A stretch of 64,000 nucleotides of DNA from NCBI GenBank assembly GCA_963729935.1, contig CAVSPW010000002.1, positions 496,001 through 560,000 on the forward strand, read 5' to 3'. This document shows, piece after piece, positions 26,423 through 35,618 of this stretch (positions are counted from its first letter, which is position 1; each line of letters starts with the position of its first letter). The notes under the pieces were generated by a model. It was not told the origin of the DNA. It searched no databases and saw only the letters and a program-made list of their open reading frames with translations. This stretch comes from CAIKMD01 sp963729935. Its GTDB lineage: Bacteria; Pseudomonadota; Alphaproteobacteria; ATCC43930; CGMCC-115725. A program made the translations under genes and the position numbers.

Positions 26423-27983
26423 CTACTCCCACTCGATCGTGCCCGGCGGCTTCGAGGTCACGTCGTAGACGACGCGGTTGATGCCCTTGACCTCGTTGAT
26501 GATGCGGGTCGCGGTCGCGGCGAGGAATTCGTGCGGGAAGGCGAAGCTGTCCGCCGTCATGCCGTCGGTCGAGGTGACCGCGCGCAAGGCGCAGACGTGA
26601 TCGTAGGTGCGGCTGTCGCCCATCACGCCGACCGTCTTCACCGGCAGCAGCACGGCGAAGGCCTGCCAGATCGCGTCGTAGAAGCCCGGCGTTGCGGATC
26701 TCCTCGAGATAGATCGCGTCGGCCTTGCGCAGGATGTCGAGCTTTTCCGCGGTGATCTCGCCGGGAATGCGGATGGCGAGGCCCGGCCCCGGGAAGGGAT
26801 GGCGCTTCACCAGCCGCTCGGGCAGGCCCAGCTCGCGGCCGAGATCGCGCACCTCGTCCTTGAAGAGCTCGCGCAAGGGCTCGACCAGCTTCAGCTTCAT
26901 GCGCGCGGGCAGGCCGCCGACATTGTGATGCGACTTGATGGTGGCGCTGGGCCCGCCGGTGAAGCTCACCGATTCGATCACGTCGGGATAGAGCGTGCCT
27001 TGCGCCAGGAACTCGGCGCCGCCGATCTTGTGCGCCTCCTCGTCGAAGACGTCGATGAAGGCCGCGCCGATGATCTTGCGCTTTTGCTCGGGGTCGGTGA
27101 CGCCGGCGAGCTTTTCGAGAAACAACTTGCCGGCGTCGCGATGGACGAGCGGAATGTTGTAATGGCCGCGAAAGAGCGCCACGACCTCGTCGGCCTCGCC
27201 GGCGCGCAACAGGCCGGTATCGACGAAGATGCAGGTGAGCTGATCGCCCATGGCCTCGTGCAACAGCGCGGCGGCGACGGATGAATCGACGCCGCCCGAA
27301 AGCCCGCAGATGACCCGGCCCTTGCCGACCTGATCGCGGATGCGCTCGACCGCATCGGCGCGGAACGCCGCCATCGACCAGTCGCCGCGGCATTGCGCGA
27401 CGCGGTGGGTGAAGTTCTTCAAAAGCGCCGCGCCATGCGGCGTGTGCACCACCTCGGGATGGAACTGCACGCCGTAGAAGCGCCGCGTGTCGTCGGCGAC
27501 GGCGGCGAAGGGCGCGCCCTCGCTGACCGCGACCGCGCGGAAGCCGGGCGGCAGGGCGTCGACCCGGTCGCCATGGCTCATCCACACCTGCTCGCGGCTG
27601 CCCTTGGGCCAGAGCCCGGCGAAGAGCGCGCAATCATCGACCACCTCGATGAAGGCGCGGCCGAATTCGCGATGATCGGAGCTCGCGACGCGCCCGCCCA
27701 ATTGCGCGCACATGGTCTGCTCGCCATAGCAGATGCCGAGAACCGGCACGCCCAGGGCGAAGACCTTGTCGGGCGCGCGCGGGCTCGCATTCTCGGTGAC
27801 CGAGGCCGGGCCGCCCGAGAGGATCACCGCCTTCGGCGCGAAGGCCGCGAGGCGCTCGTCGCTCAGATTGAAGGGATGGATCTCGCAATAGACGCCGCTT
27901 TCGCGCAGGCGGCGCGCGATGAGCTGCGTCACCTGGCTGCCGAAATCGAGGATGAGGACGCGGTCTTGGGTCGCGGTGGTCAT
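26423..27983 (-). CDS. guaA: GMP synthase (glutamine-hydrolysing), with one-base frameshift near 26681
   Basis: The first frame gives the amidotransferase domain (LILDFGSQVTQLIARRLRE, nucleophile in GVPVLGICYGEQTMC, GVQFHPEVVHTP) and the ATP-pyrophosphatase domain (GLSGGVDSSVAAALLHEA). After EEIRNAGL the frame is wrong; the rest (LLPVKTVGVMGDSRTYDHVCALRAVTS to PPGTIEWE) is intact in the next frame, and removing one T in GGGCTTCTACGACG repairs it. It makes GMP from XMP and glutamine. In an essential gene with both halves conserved, a sequence error is most likely. Its ATG overlaps the rsmB stop (ATGA). Confidence 0.9.
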
Positions 27984-29322
27984 GGCGCATCTTCCGTGGC
28001 GGCGGGCTTCTTCGCAAGGGCGCGGCGCTCCATCACCGCGACGAAGAATCCGTCCGTGCGGTTGCGCGCCGGGGTCAGCCGCAAGGTGTCGCCGCGGGCC
28101 GGACAGTCGCTTTCCAGGATTTCGGCCCAGATCGAGCGGATCGGCAGGAGCGCGAAATCGGCATGGGCTTCGAGGAATTTCGCGATCTGCTCCTCATCCT
28201 CTTCCAGAGAGCAGCGAGCAGGTCGCGTAGACGAGCCTTCCGCCCGGCTTCACCAGCCGCTGCGCGCTGTCGAGGATCTCGGCCTGCAAGGCGGTCAGCT
28301 CTTCGAGGTCACTGGGCTTCAAGCGCCATTTGGCGTCGGGATTGCGCCGCCAGGTGCCGGTGCCGGTGCAGGGCGCGTCGACGAAGACGCGATCGAAGCC
28401 TTGCAGGTGCTTCTTCACCCATTTGTCGCGCTCGTTCGCGAGCGGCACGCGCTGCACGATGCTGGCGCCGGCACGCCGGAGGCGCTGGGTCGCGCGCTCG
28501 AGGCGCTTGGCCGACACGTCGCAGGCGACGAGATGGCCGCGATTCTGCATCGCCGCCGCCAGGGCCAAGGTCTTGCCGCCGGCTCCGGCGCAGAAATCGG
28601 CGACCCGCATGCCCGGCCGCGCATCGGCCAAGAGCGCCGCGATCTGCGAGCCTTCGTCCTGGACCTCGATGTCGCCGCGGCGAAACACCTCGAGGCTGCC
28701 GAGCGGCACGCGCCCGAAGACGCGCAAGCCCAGCGGCGAGAGCGGCGCGCGGAAGGCCTCGACGCCTTCCTCTTCCAGACGCGGCGAGCGCCTTCACGCG
28801 ATCGGTCTTCAGCGCGTTGACGCGCAGATCGAGCGGCGCTTCTTCCTCCATCGCCGCCATCTCGCGCATCAGATCGCGTCCCAGCGCGCGTTCGAGATGA
28901 GGCGCGAGCCAGGGCGGGAAATTGCCGCGCGAGGCCGGCGGCATCTCGCGATGAAGCGGCTTCGCGCCCGCAAGCTCGGCGATCAGCCGGCGCTCGCCCT
29001 CGTCGAGCGCGCGCGGCCGAAAGCGGTCGCCGTCGCAGGCGCGCGCGATCGCCTCGGGCGACCATTCCTCGAACAGGGCGAGCTCGGCCAGAAGACGGCG
29101 CCTGGCGTCGGGCGCGGCACCGGCGCGTTCGAGCCACCAATCGATCTGGCCGCGGCGGCGCAGCACGCCATAGATGTGCTTCGCGATGGCGGCGCGATCC
29201 TTCACGCCGGCGAAGCGATGGCGGCGGAAATACTCGGCGACGAGGTCGTCGGCCGGCGCGCGTTCCGCGCCGATCGCATCGAGGAGTCCGATCGCGGCTT
29301 CGATTCTTGCGCCCGGCGTCAT
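27980..29322 (-). CDS. rsmB: 16S rRNA m5C967 methyltransferase RsmB, with two one-base frameshifts
   Basis: Three frames together encode one RsmB of about 440 residues. The N-terminal NusB-like part (ARIEAAIGLLDAIG to DLRVNALKTDRVKALAA) breaks near 28780; the SAM domain follows with LRVFGRVPLGS, VADFCAGAGGKTLALAAAM, VDAPCTGTGTWRRNPDAKW and the second cysteine motif VYATCSLL, which breaks near 28203; the tail resumes EEDEEQIAKFLEAHADFALLPIRS. Catalytic cysteines of DAPC and ATC are present. Each break is repaired by deleting one T before CTGGAAGAGGA. The same local sequence at both sites suggests a systematic base-calling error. Confidence 0.85.
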
Positions 29323-29371
29323 GAGGAGAAGCTCTCGGCGGCCGGCTTACAGCGATCGGCCATCCCGATTT

Positions 29372-29445
29372 CGTCATGCCCGGACTTGTTCCGGGCATCC
29401 ACGAGTAAAAGGACGTGGATCGCCGGGACAAGCCCGGCGATGACG
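29372..29445. repeat. Intergenic palindromic repeat element
   Basis: A 74-base imperfect inverted repeat runs from CGTCATGCCCGGACTTGTTC to the matching ACAAGCCCGGCGATGACG, with CATCCACG/CGTGGATC arms inside. Elements of exactly this look are scattered between genes in many Alphaproteobacteria and form long hairpins in RNA. It lies between guaB and rsmB, where it may terminate or stabilise the mRNA. I noticed no second copy in the window. Confidence 0.75.
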
Positions 29446-29515
29446 AATTGATGAGGAAGCATCGGATGCTAAAGACTCAAGGCTAATGGCTCAGCGAGAA
29501 GCCGACAGCTGATGG

Positions 29516-30979
29516 CTATAAATCCTGCCGGTAATTCGGCGCTTCGCGGGTGATGGCGATGTCGTGGACATGGCTTTCGCGCAAGCCCGCCGCCGTGATG
29601 CGCACGAAATTGCAGTTCTTCTGCATCTCGGCGATGGTGCGGTTGCCGGTATAGCCCATCGCCGCCCTGAGGCCGCCGACGAGCTGGTGGATGACGGCGC
29701 CGACCGGCCCCTTATGCGGCACGCGGCCCTCGACCCCTTCGGGCACGAGCTTCAGCTCGTTCTGCACCTCGGCCTGGAAATAACGGTCGGCCGAGCCGCG
29801 GGCCATGGCGCCGACCGAGCCCATGCCGCGATAGGATTTGTAGGTGCGGCCCTGATAGAGGAACACCTCGCCCGGGCTCTCGTCGGTGCCGGCGAAAAGC
29901 GAGCCCAGCATCGCGCAATCGGCGCCCGCGGCGATCGCCTTTGCCAGATCGCCCGAGAATTTGATGCCGCCATCCGAGATCACCGGAACGTCGCGCTTGC
30001 GGCAGGCCGCCACCGTATCGAGGAGCGCGGTCAATTGTGGCACGCCGACGCCCGCCACCATGCGCGTGGTGCAGATCGAGCCCGGGCCGATCCCGACCTT
30101 GATCGCATCGGCGCCGGCATCCATCAGCGCCTCGGCGCCTTCGGCGGTCGCGACATTGCCGGCGACCAGCTGGGTGTAGTTGGAGAGGCGCCGGATCCGC
30201 GCGACGGTCTCGAGCACGCGCGAGGAATGGCCATGCGCGGTATCGACGACCAGCACGTCGACCCCGGCGTCGAACAGCGCCTCGGCGCGCTTGACCCCGT
30301 CTTCGCCGGTGCCGGTGGCGGCGGCGACGCGCAGCCGGCCGTGATCGTCCTTGCACGCATTGGGGAAACGTTGCGATTTCTCGATGTCCTTGACCGTGAC
30401 CAAGCCGACGCAGCGATAGGCCTCGTCCACGACCAGGAGTTTCTCGATCCGGTGCTGATGCAAAAGCTTCTTCGCGTCCTCGCGATCGACCGTCTCGCGC
30501 ACGGTGACGAGCTTTTCGCGCGTCATCAGCTCAGCGATCGGCTGCTTGGGGTTGCTGGCGAAGCGCACATCGCGATTGGTGACGATGCCGACGAGCTTCG
30601 TCGAGCCGCGCTCCACCACTGGAATGCCCGAGATGCGGTGCTCGGCCATCAGCCGCAACGCGTCGGCCAAGGTTTCGTCGGGATGGATGGTGACCGGGTT
30701 GACCACCATCCCGGCCTCGAATTTCTTGACCTTCCTCACCTCGTTCGCCTGCTCGGCGATGCCGAGATTGCGGTGGATGACGCCGATGCCGCCCGCCTCG
30801 GCCATGGCGATGGCGAGCGCGCTCTCGGTCACCGTGTCCATCGCGGCCGAGAGCAGCGGAATGCCCAAGCTCACCTCGCGCGTGAGGCGCGTGCGGGTAT
30901 CGGTCTCGTTGGGGAGCACCATCGAGGCGGCCGGAACCAGCAAGACGTCGTCGAAAGTGAGCGCCTGGCGGATTTCCAT
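29516..30979 (-). CDS. guaB: Inosine-5'-monophosphate dehydrogenase
   Basis: The 487-residue protein is complete: LTFDDVLLVPAASMVLPNETDTRTRLT at the start, two CBS domains (about residues 90-205), the catalytic loop GIGPGSICTTRMVAGVGVPQ with the active cysteine, the flap region YRGMGSVGAM and the C-terminal GGLRAAMGYTG. It converts IMP to XMP, the step before GuaA, and lies in the same-strand block ppx-rlmE-guaB-rsmB-guaA, which is a conserved alphaproteobacterial order. Confidence 0.96.
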   Translation of the reverse strand: MEIRQALTFDDVLLVPAASMVLPNETDTRTRLTREVSLGIPLLSAAMDTVTESALAIAMAEAGGIGVIHRNLGIAEQANEVRKVKKFEAGMVVNPVTIHPDETLADALRLMAEHRISGIPVVERGSTKLVGIVTNRDVRFASNPKQPIAELMTREKLVTVRETVDREDAKKLLHQHRIEKLLVVDEAYRCVGLVTVKDIEKSQRFPNACKDDHGRLRVAAATGTGEDGVKRAEALFDAGVDVLVVDTAHGHSSRVLETVARIRRLSNYTQLVAGNVATAEGAEALMDAGADAIKVGIGPGSICTTRMVAGVGVPQLTALLDTVAACRKRDVPVISDGGIKFSGDLAKAIAAGADCAMLGSLFAGTDESPGEVFLYQGRTYKSYRGMGSVGAMARGSADRYFQAEVQNELKLVPEGVEGRVPHKGPVGAVIHQLVGGLRAAMGYTGNRTIAEMQKNCNFVRITAAGLRESHVHDIAITREAPNYRQDL

Positions 30980-31037
30980 GCTGCCTCCCGTAAGGTTGGC
31001 GCAGCACTATACACCGTGAGGGCGCCAAGGGAAGCCC

Positions 31038-31742
31038 TCAGCCCGGCTCCCGGCCCTGCGCCCGAAATCCCTGGGCGACCACGTAAACCTCGGCCGATTC
31101 GGCCCGGCTCGCCGGCGGCTTGGCATGGCGCAGGCGCGCGAAATCGCGTTTGAGCGCGGCCAGCAGCGCGCCCTCGGCGCCGCCCTGGAACACCTTGGCG
31201 ACGAAGCTGCCGCCGGGCGCCAGCACCTCCCGGGCGAAGGCGTAGGCCGCTTCGGCAAGCGCCACGATGCGCAGATGGTCGGTCGCGGCATGGCCGGTCG
31301 CGGGCTGCGCCATGTCGCTCAGCACCACATCGGCGAGGCCGCCCAAAGCCGCCTTGATCAAATCCGGCGCGGCGGGATCGAGAAAATCGCGTTCGAGGAT
31401 CGTGACGCCGGGCACCGGATCCATCGCCAGAATGTCGAGCGCCACGACCGCGCCCTTGCCCGCGGCGGATCCGACGCGCTCGGCCGCGACCTGGCTCCAT
31501 CCGCCCGGCGCCGCGCCGAGATCGATCACGCGCGCGCCGCGCTTCAGGATGTGAAAGCGATCATCGAGCTCGATCAGCTTGAAGGCGGCGCGCGAGCGAT
31601 AGCCCAGGCGCTTGGCCTCGGCGACGTACGGATCGTTGAGCTGACGCTGCAGCCAAGCCGTCGAGGACGCCGTGCGCCGCTTCGCCGTCTTGACGCGAAC
31701 CGCCATGTCGCGCCGCGCGCCGGTCGAGGCTTTGCGCTTCAT
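31038..31742 (-). CDS. rlmE: 23S rRNA 2'-O-ribose U2552 methyltransferase RlmE (FtsJ)
   Basis: The 234-residue SAM-dependent enzyme has the RlmE pattern SSTAWLQRQLNDPYVAEAKRLGYRSRAAFKLIELDDRF (first catalytic lysine in AFKL), SAM motif VIDLGAAPGGWSQV, VVLSDMAQPATGH and KVFQGGAEGALL with the second lysine (FVAKVFQG). It modifies U2552 in the A-loop of 23S rRNA. A basic 30-residue N-terminal extension is seen, as in other alphaproteobacterial members. Confidence 0.94.
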   Translation of the reverse strand: MKRKASTGARRDMAVRVKTAKRRTASSTAWLQRQLNDPYVAEAKRLGYRSRAAFKLIELDDRFHILKRGARVIDLGAAPGGWSQVAAERVGSAAGKGAVVALDILAMDPVPGVTILERDFLDPAAPDLIKAALGGLADVVLSDMAQPATGHAATDHLRIVALAEAAYAFAREVLAPGGSFVAKVFQGGAEGALLAALKRDFARLRHAKPPASRAESAEVYVVAQGFRAQGREPG

Positions 31743-31754
31743 CGGAGCCCGGCC

Positions 31755-32768
31755 TCAGCGCCGCACGAGGCCCGAAAGGATGCCCTCGCGAATCCCGCGA
31801 TCGGCGACGCGCAGCTTGCCGACGGGCCAGAGCCGGCAGATCGCCTCGAGAATGGCGCAGCCGGCAAGAACGAGATCGGCGCGCTCGACGCCGATGCAGG
31901 GATGACGCGCGCGCTCGTCATGGGTTTGGCCGGCGAGCAGCCGCGAGGCGCGGTCCAGATTCTCGAAACTCACCGTCACGCCGTCGACGCGGCTGCGGCT
32001 GTAATGCGGGAGCTGCAAATGCACCGCGGCCAAGGTCGTCACCGTGCCCGAGCTGCCGAGCATCTGCACGCTTCCCTCGGCGATGCTGCGGCGGATTCCG
32101 TGGCGCTCCTCGACCGCGCGAAGCGCGGCATGGATCTCTTCGACCATCGCCGCATAGGTCGCGCCCGAGACCTCGCGCCCGCCATAACGATCGCTCAAGG
32201 TGACGACGCCGTGCGGCAGGGACACGGAATCGATGATCTCGGGCTCGCTTCTGCCGTCGCGCATGCGTAGCCAGACGAGCTCGGTCGAGCCGCCGCCGAT
32301 ATCGAAGACGAGGGCGTAGGGGACGCGCCGGTCGAGCAGCGGCGCGCAACCCGCGACCACGAGCCGCGCCTCTTCCTCGGCCGAGATGATCTCGAGAACG
32401 ATTCCGGTCTCGCGCAGGACGCGCCCCATGAAATCGGCGCAATTGGCGGCGCGGCGGCAAGCCTCGGTTGCGATGTAGCGGGCGCCGCTCACCCGGTGCA
32501 GCGCGACCTTGCCGGCGCAGATCTTCAGCGCGTCGATGGTGCGCGCCATCGCCGGCTCGCACAGGCAGCCATTCGCCGCGAGCCCTTCGCCCAAGCGCAC
32601 GATGCGCGAGAAGGCGTCGATCACGCGAAACGAGGCGTTGGCTTCCCGGCGCGCCTTTCCGCGCGCGACCAGAAGCCGGCAATTGTTGGTACCGAGATCG
32701 AGCGCCGCGTAGATCTCGCCCGGGTCGAACCTGCCGGGACGAGGGCGACGCGCTTCGGCGGCGGGCAT
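31755..32768 (-). CDS. Exopolyphosphatase/guanosine pentaphosphatase (Ppx/GppA) family protein
   Basis: The 337-residue protein has the actin-like ATPase fold features of Ppx/GppA: YAALDLGTNNCRLLVA, RIVRLGEGLAANGCL, the glutamate-bearing ISAEEEARLV and VFDIGGGSTELVWL, then SSGTVTTLAAV. It lacks the C-terminal HD-like domain of the long E. coli enzymes, as usual in Alphaproteobacteria. It cleaves polyphosphate and/or pppGpp. ATG 32768 is preferred over 32786 because a GGAGAG lies between them, upstream of 32768. It overlooks rlmE by 12 bases. Confidence 0.9.
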   Translation of the reverse strand: MPAAEARRPRPGRFDPGEIYAALDLGTNNCRLLVARGKARREANASFRVIDAFSRIVRLGEGLAANGCLCEPAMARTIDALKICAGKVALHRVSGARYIATEACRRAANCADFMGRVLRETGIVLEIISAEEEARLVVAGCAPLLDRRVPYALVFDIGGGSTELVWLRMRDGRSEPEIIDSVSLPHGVVTLSDRYGGREVSGATYAAMVEEIHAALRAVEERHGIRRSIAEGSVQMLGSSGTVTTLAAVHLQLPHYSRSRVDGVTVSFENLDRASRLLAGQTHDERARHPCIGVERADLVLAGCAILEAICRLWPVGKLRVADRGIREGILSGLVRR

Positions 32769-32984
32769 GAATTGCGATCTCTCCAAGGGCGCGAACCATT
32801 CAAACGCAAAGATTCATGCTAACCCAGCGCGCAAGCGATGATAAGACCCTCGCCGCCGCATCGGCCGCCGGGCCGCGTGAGGGCGCCGCGGCGCACGGGC
32901 CCTCCCCTACCAAAATCGCGCCCGCTATGCTATTTAATGAATTCCTTACGCGACATGCGTAGAGAGAGCTTCTCGATCTCGCAT

Positions 32985-33058
32985 TGGGGGATCGTCTAAC
33001 GGTAGGACAGCGGACTCTGACTCCGCCAGTCTAGGTTCGAATCCTAGTCCCCCAGCCA
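32985..33058 (+). tRNA. tRNA-Gln (anticodon CTG)
   Basis: The 74-base sequence folds as a cloverleaf: acceptor TGGGGGA/TCCCCCA, anticodon stem GCGGA/TCCGC around loop CTCTGAC (anticodon CTG), T-arm GGTTCGAATCC, discriminator G and encoded CCA. It reads CAG codons. It stands alone and is followed after 60 bases by the end of a recombinase gene, which marks it as an old integration site. Confidence 0.97.
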
Positions 33059-33117
33059 AAACATTTCAGTTACTTACAAGCCGGATCGGTCAGCGTCGCT
33101 GGAACGGTTTGACGACT

Positions 33118-33246
33118 TCAGCGATCGAGTTTGACAATTTTGACCTCGTTCTGCTCCGGCTTATTGATGGCTTCTGTCGTGCGACGACGTGAGTCTTCTC
33201 CCTTCGCATAGGGCCGCGCCATCGCGTCAGTCTCGTGTCCGAGCAC
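33118..33246 (-). pseudogene. Tyrosine recombinase (phage-type integrase), last 42 residues only
   Basis: The minus-strand frame reads VLGHETDAMARPYAKG and ends ...KIVKLDR before TGA. LGHE is the box with the conserved second histidine region and the tyrosine in RPYAKG is the candidate nucleophile; a polar tail follows. The rest of the gene is missing: at 33246 it is cut by the left end of an IS relative. It sits 60 bases past the tRNA-Gln 3' end, the usual place of an integrase gene of a tRNA-targeting island. Confidence 0.75.
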
Positions 33247-33335
33247 TGAGCTGCTGCCGGTTTCGTGGACACCGAGATAGCCGATCGATGGAACCGGAGA
33301 CGGGAGATGCAGCGACGGAGATTGACGAAGGATAT
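33247..33335 (+). mobile_element. Left-end remnant of an IS3-family element related to the IS at 24259
   Basis: The first 34 bases (from TGAGCTGCTGCCGGTTTCG) are identical to the left end of the complete IS, and similarity continues weakly through ATGGAACCGGAGA and CGACGGAGATT, the leader and start of orfA. After about 90 bases the likeness is lost and no right end or transposase follows. It inserted into the integrase gene and was then mostly deleted. From here to 33531 I see no intact gene, only the leader of the TPP-enzyme gene. Confidence 0.8.
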
Positions 33336-33531
33336 GCTGAAGCGGCGGACGAAATTCTGTCGGGGCCGGAACGGCCGCGGCGTGGAGCTCAGAAGAGAAG
33401 GCGAAGCTTGTCTCGGACGAGCCTGTTGCCGCCGCCGATAAAAAATGAGACGTTGACGTTCATCGAACGCGGAATCCGGCGAATGTTGGTTAAGCTTGGG
33501 CCCGGCGTCATAAGAATTGAGGGAGAGGATC

Positions 33532-35283
33532 ATGGCTGCTGAACCGGAAAACTGGACGAGCGTCCCGGCGGATTACCGCGGCGATGCGGTGGTGGCATCG
33601 ATGGCGATGGGTGGCGTCGATCACCTGTTCTTCACATCGGGCTCGGAGCTCGCCTTCTATCAGGAATCGGTGTCGAAGGCGCGCCATCACAACCGTCCTG
33701 CGCCCCGCATCGTCACCGTGACGCATGAGCATGTGAGCCTCAACGCCGCCCTGGGTTATGCGGCCGTGAGCGGCAAATGCGCGGCGACGGCGGCCCATGT
33801 CGATTGCGGCACGCAGCATCATGGCGGCGCCATCCACACGGCCTGGCGCAGCGGGCTTCCGGTCCTGATCACCGCCGGCGGCGCGCCTTCGGCCTATACC
33901 GGCTCGATGCCGGGCTCACGCGAGGAAGGCGCGCATCTCTGGTCGCAGCAGGTCTACGACCAGGGCGGCATCCTCCGGCAATACACGAAGTGGGACAAAA
34001 GGCTCGAATACCAGGACAACCCAGGCCTTTTGGTCAGCCGCGCCCTGCAAGTGGCGCGGACCGAGCCGGCGGGTCCGGTCTATATGAGCTTCCCGCGCGA
34101 GATCATCCTTCTGCCCATGAGCGGCGAGGCGAAGTTCCCGACGGCCGACCAGCTCGGCATCGCGCGCCCCGTGGCGATCGACCAGGACAGCGCCAAGGAG
34201 ATCGCCCAGCGCCTCGTCAAGGCCAAGAACCCGGTGGTCGTGGTCTCGGCCTCGGGCAAATACAAAGAGACCGTGCCCGAGCTCACGGCGCTGTGCGAGC
34301 TTCTTGGGCTCGCCGTCGTGGACGGGGCGGCGCGGCATTTCCTGTCCTTCCCCATGAACCATCCGCTCTACCAGAACGTCATGTCCTTGAGGGACTGCGA
34401 CGTGGTCCTGGTGCTCGAGGCGACCGTGCCGTGGATGCCGGGCCCCCATGCCCCTGGCCCGAAGGCCTGGATCGCGGCCATCGACCAGGACCCGGCCAAG
34501 AACCGTTTCCCGACTTACGAGTTCACGGCCGACATTCGTCTCAATGCGAGCCCGCTCCTCGCCATTCGCGCGATCAGGGCCGAGGCGGAGAAGCTCCTGG
34601 GCGCGAGCGATCGCAGCGCGGCATCCGACCGCAGCGAGCGCTTTGCCGAAATGTCGGCGGCGCGGCGCAAGAAGCTCGAGGGCGAGGCCATGGCCAAGGC
34701 CAAGTCGACGCCCGTCGATCCTCTGTTCCTGAGCCACACGATCGCTCAAAGCATCGACGACAACTGCATCGTGCTCGACGAATCGCTGCGCAGCCCGCGC
34801 TTCCCCGAATTCGTCAACTGCTCCAAGCCTGGCTCCTACATCCACAATCCAGGCTCGAGCGGCGGCTGGGGACCGGGCGCCGCGCTCGGCGCCAAGATCG
34901 CCGCGCCCGACAAGGATGTCGTGCTGGTAACGGGCGACGGGTTCTGGCAATTCGCGGTGCCCGATGCGGCGCTGTGGTCGGCGAACCACCATCACGCGCC
35001 GTTCCTGTCGATCATCCATCAGAATCGCAGCTTCTCCACCGGCACGACCGGCACGAAGCAAGCCTTTGGCGAAGGCTACGCGCACAAGGCCGACTATCCC
35101 GGCGGCTATTTCGATCCGCCGATGGATTATGCCAAGGCGGCCGAAGCCTGCGGCGCCTATGGCGAGAACGTCCGTGATCCGGCCGAGCTTGGCGCCGCCA
35201 TCAAGCGCGGGCTCGCGCAAATTCGCCGCGGCACCCCCGCCGTCATCGCCGTGTGGGAAGCGCGCCTCAACCATAAGGACTGA
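33532..35283 (+). CDS. Thiamine-pyrophosphate-dependent enzyme (acetolactate-synthase-like)
   Basis: The 583-residue protein has the three-domain TPP layout: N-terminal pyrimidine-binding domain with the activating glutamate in VTHEHVSLNAALGYA, a central domain, and a C-terminal PP domain with VLVTGDGFWQFAVPDAALWSANHHHAPFLSIIHQN (GDG-N26-N motif). It is related to acetolactate synthases and benzoylformate/oxalyl-CoA decarboxylase-like proteins; the substrate is unknown. The start at 33532 has GAGAGG upstream. It is the first plus-strand gene of the selenoprotein cluster, but an 11-base-stem hairpin separates it from the next gene. Confidence 0.85.
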   Translation: MAAEPENWTSVPADYRGDAVVASMAMGGVDHLFFTSGSELAFYQESVSKARHHNRPAPRIVTVTHEHVSLNAALGYAAVSGKCAATAAHVDCGTQHHGGAIHTAWRSGLPVLITAGGAPSAYTGSMPGSREEGAHLWSQQVYDQGGILRQYTKWDKRLEYQDNPGLLVSRALQVARTEPAGPVYMSFPREIILLPMSGEAKFPTADQLGIARPVAIDQDSAKEIAQRLVKAKNPVVVVSASGKYKETVPELTALCELLGLAVVDGAARHFLSFPMNHPLYQNVMSLRDCDVVLVLEATVPWMPGPHAPGPKAWIAAIDQDPAKNRFPTYEFTADIRLNASPLLAIRAIRAEAEKLLGASDRSAASDRSERFAEMSAARRKKLEGEAMAKAKSTPVDPLFLSHTIAQSIDDNCIVLDESLRSPRFPEFVNCSKPGSYIHNPGSSGGWGPGAALGAKIAAPDKDVVLVTGDGFWQFAVPDAALWSANHHHAPFLSIIHQNRSFSTGTTGTKQAFGEGYAHKADYPGGYFDPPMDYAKAAEACGAYGENVRDPAELGAAIKRGLAQIRRGTPAVIAVWEARLNHKD

Positions 35284-35292
35284 AGCCAAGCG

Positions 35293-35329
35293 CCCACGCC
35301 CTCCCGCTGCTAATGCGAGAGGGCGTGGG
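35293..35329 (+). terminator. Hairpin (probable terminator) after the TPP-enzyme gene
   Basis: CCCACGCCCTC (35293-35303) pairs perfectly with GAGGGCGTGGG (35319-35329) around a 15-base loop, 10 bases after the stop codon. It lacks a T-tract, so termination strength is uncertain. The following 289 bases up to the DsbA-like gene contain no gene that I can support and should hold the promoter for the selenoprotein genes. Confidence 0.6.
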
Positions 35330-35618
35330 GCCGCTCAGCGCGGATTGACCGCAGCGCGGCCAGATCGCGGCCCAACCCGGGATAGAGCCGGCAGACGCGT
35401 TTGCCAAATTCGAGACTAAACCCTTGATCTGGGTTCCTCCCGCTCCGACGATTTGCGAAGTAACTGTTCGCGACGTCTCGCAAAAAAATGGGCGTGCGTT
35501 AGCCGCGGGTGTCACGCCGGGCGGCGTAAGGGACGCTTGGCAGTCTTGCTTCCCATTGCGCGTTCCGCCGCCCGGCCTAAAATGCAGGCTGGAGAGTTCA
35601 TTTTCCGAAGGGTCATCC

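Noticed and set aside
26403..27983. Programmed frameshifting in guaA or rsmB
   Set aside because: No slippery heptamer is seen at the breaks, and guaA and rsmB are not known to use frameshifting. A sequencing indel is simpler.
33090..33533. A 147-residue minus-strand ORF and overlapping plus-strand ORFs in the tRNA-Gln downstream region
   Set aside because: The compositions are Arg/Ser-rich and they run across the IS remnant; only the recombinase tail in another frame shows real family likeness.
35330..35618. Possible gene between the TPP enzyme and the Sec-DsbA gene (117-residue minus-strand ORF)
   Set aside because: No recognisable domain, no ribosome site, and it runs over the hairpin at 35293; treated as intergenic.
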